Below, in pieces: positions 62,901-64,000 of a stretch of 64,000 bases of DNA. The stretch is from Fratercula arctica. Taxonomy: Eukaryota; Chordata; Aves; Charadriiformes; Alcidae. How positions within the stretch are numbered: position 1 is the first letter of the stretch; each line of letters starts with the position of its first letter. Where the stretch lies: the NCBI GenBank assembly GCA_947846985.1, contig CANTUZ010000026.1:53116730-53180729 (forward strand), read 5' to 3'. The position numbers and the translations under genes were made by a program. The notes under the pieces are model-generated. The model was not told the origin of the DNA. It worked only from the letters and a program-made list of their open reading frames with translations, and did no database searches.

Positions 62901-64000
62901 GGGATATGGAGTCAAGAACATGCAGTAACAAAGGAAAACTGAGGGACAACTATTAACTTGTTCAGATACTGGCTTCAGAAAGGAGGCAAAGGGTTAGTAA
63001 GTACGTACTTGAGGAGAACGTGAGAGTGGTTCAGGACATATTAGTTCAACTGTGTTGTGTGTAAGTAATTTAGAATTCAGTATGTCAAAGTACAGAAACC
63101 TTGTGGCTTTTAAAGTGTGGTGCCGGAGTAAATTTGCATTCTATTATTTCCATATTATGTCCCCTAGGCCTTAGTAATGACTACAGAAAGCAATTCCAGA
63201 TGAGTTATGCTTGTGAAAACACGCATACGTGGCTGCTGCTCACAGCAACAGTCTTATACCTGTCCAGTTAAACTACAGTGACACGTACCAAGTGCTTCAA
63301 CATGATATTAAATTGTATATGTCTCTAACAAATGTCAAAAAATGAACACTATCAGGCTGAAACACTGGACTTTGTTTTTGTAAAGACCTGATACGACAAA
63401 CATCACCGAGATCCCATTAAGCTCCACTATCGAATAAAGAGTTGCACTTAATCTTGTCCACAGGCAGAGCAGATAAATGTAGCTCTCGAGGTGCACGGTG
63501 TGCTGCTGCTGCCCCCTTAAGACAAGTAAACATAAATAATTGTATGTGTGCTGTAGTTTGTCTACATTTTTTCAAAGATCATTCTCTACGAGCTATTAAA
63601 GAGCGATTATAATAAAAGGCTTGCCTGATGTAAGCTGATGCAACAATAAATCCAGTCTATTACAAGACCTATGAAAAAAAATAAGGTTTAGTTTAAGGAT
63701 CTCAGAGAATATGACAACCAGAAATTTTTTTGTCAATTTGTATTGGAAACTTTAAGACAGCAAGGCACAAACTGTGAAAACAAAGATACAGTTAACACTA
63801 CTAAAACTTGAAGAAGAGCTATTAGCAGGCAGAAAAAAGGTTCAATCCCTACCCATGCACTTTAGGATGACATACAGCCCAGTAACCTCAGTAGGCCATG
63901 AGATGATTATGTGAAAACTATAGCAAGGATGAGTTATTATCATTTTCCATTCCTTTAACCTTTGTCAAGAGACCTGATTAATGTTTGGTCATTTGCTCCT
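56904..64000. other. AT-rich unique DNA, no confident gene
   Basis: No gene or transposon is recognised. T-rich tracts occur at about 57885-57924. A GC-richer block with a possible splice donor lies at about 60690-60910, and conserved-element-like sequence lies at 63400-63680. Open frames such as 59047-59376 and 60551-60907 have no recognisable domain. Confidence 0.6.

Noticed and set aside
63838..63850. GGTTCAATCCCT resembles a tRNA T-arm or B box
   Set aside because: No A box, acceptor stem or cloverleaf could be placed around it.
1..64000. CRISPR arrays, operons, ribosome binding sites, phage or plasmid genes
   Set aside because: The sequence is vertebrate in character. No regularly spaced repeats with unique spacers and no prokaryotic gene organisation are present.

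Overview
The window looks like a piece of a bird genome. The best evidence is a set of CR1-type LINE copies whose 3' ends carry the ATTCTATG-type terminal repeat typical of avian CR1, plus one long terminal repeat that starts TGTCCTGGTTTGAGG, a form I associate with avian endogenous retroviruses. The background is AT-rich. No sequence match was run, so the species and chromosome cannot be given, and a crocodilian or turtle is not formally excluded.

I find no confident protein-coding gene and no recognisable tRNA, rRNA or other structured RNA gene. The short open frames are scattered on both strands, overlap one another and have no conserved domains, apart from the CR1 reverse-transcriptase remnants. 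The window is best read as a gene desert or a very large intron. Nothing in it looks bacterial, and there is no CRISPR array, operon or plasmid-type feature.

Layout: 1-3130 is unique AT-rich DNA. CR1 copies lie at 3131-5175 (+), 8424-9471 (+) and 10095-12238 (-), so the first 12 kb is the most repeat-dense part. The second and third copies face each other tail to tail. Just before the second copy lies a diverged direct duplication (7641-7930 and 8090-8424) that I cannot assign to a family. From 12.2 to 40.8 kb the DNA is mostly unique, with two ancient CR1/L3-like fragments (14350-14730 and 20530-20750), one short CR1 tail (19473-19575) and long homopolymer runs. CR1 copies follow at 40782-41515 (-) and 50124-50757 (+). 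Five A/T runs of 21-38 bases sit between 44.1 and 46.7 kb. At 55940-56903 there is a solo LTR whose 3' part has been expanded by about 230 bp of CCCTT pentanucleotide repeat. The rest is unique DNA with a few GC-richer or conserved-element-like blocks.

The most interesting leads are modest: the unassigned duplication near 8 kb, a 286-codon open frame at 36034-36894 (-) that is longer than chance predicts, a coding-like block near 25.6-26.2 kb, a possible 14-nt microexon at 16769-16782 (-), paired palindromes near 22.2 kb, and the two-part microsatellite inside the LTR. I found no convincing new biological system. Percent identities and chance estimates quoted here were made by hand.
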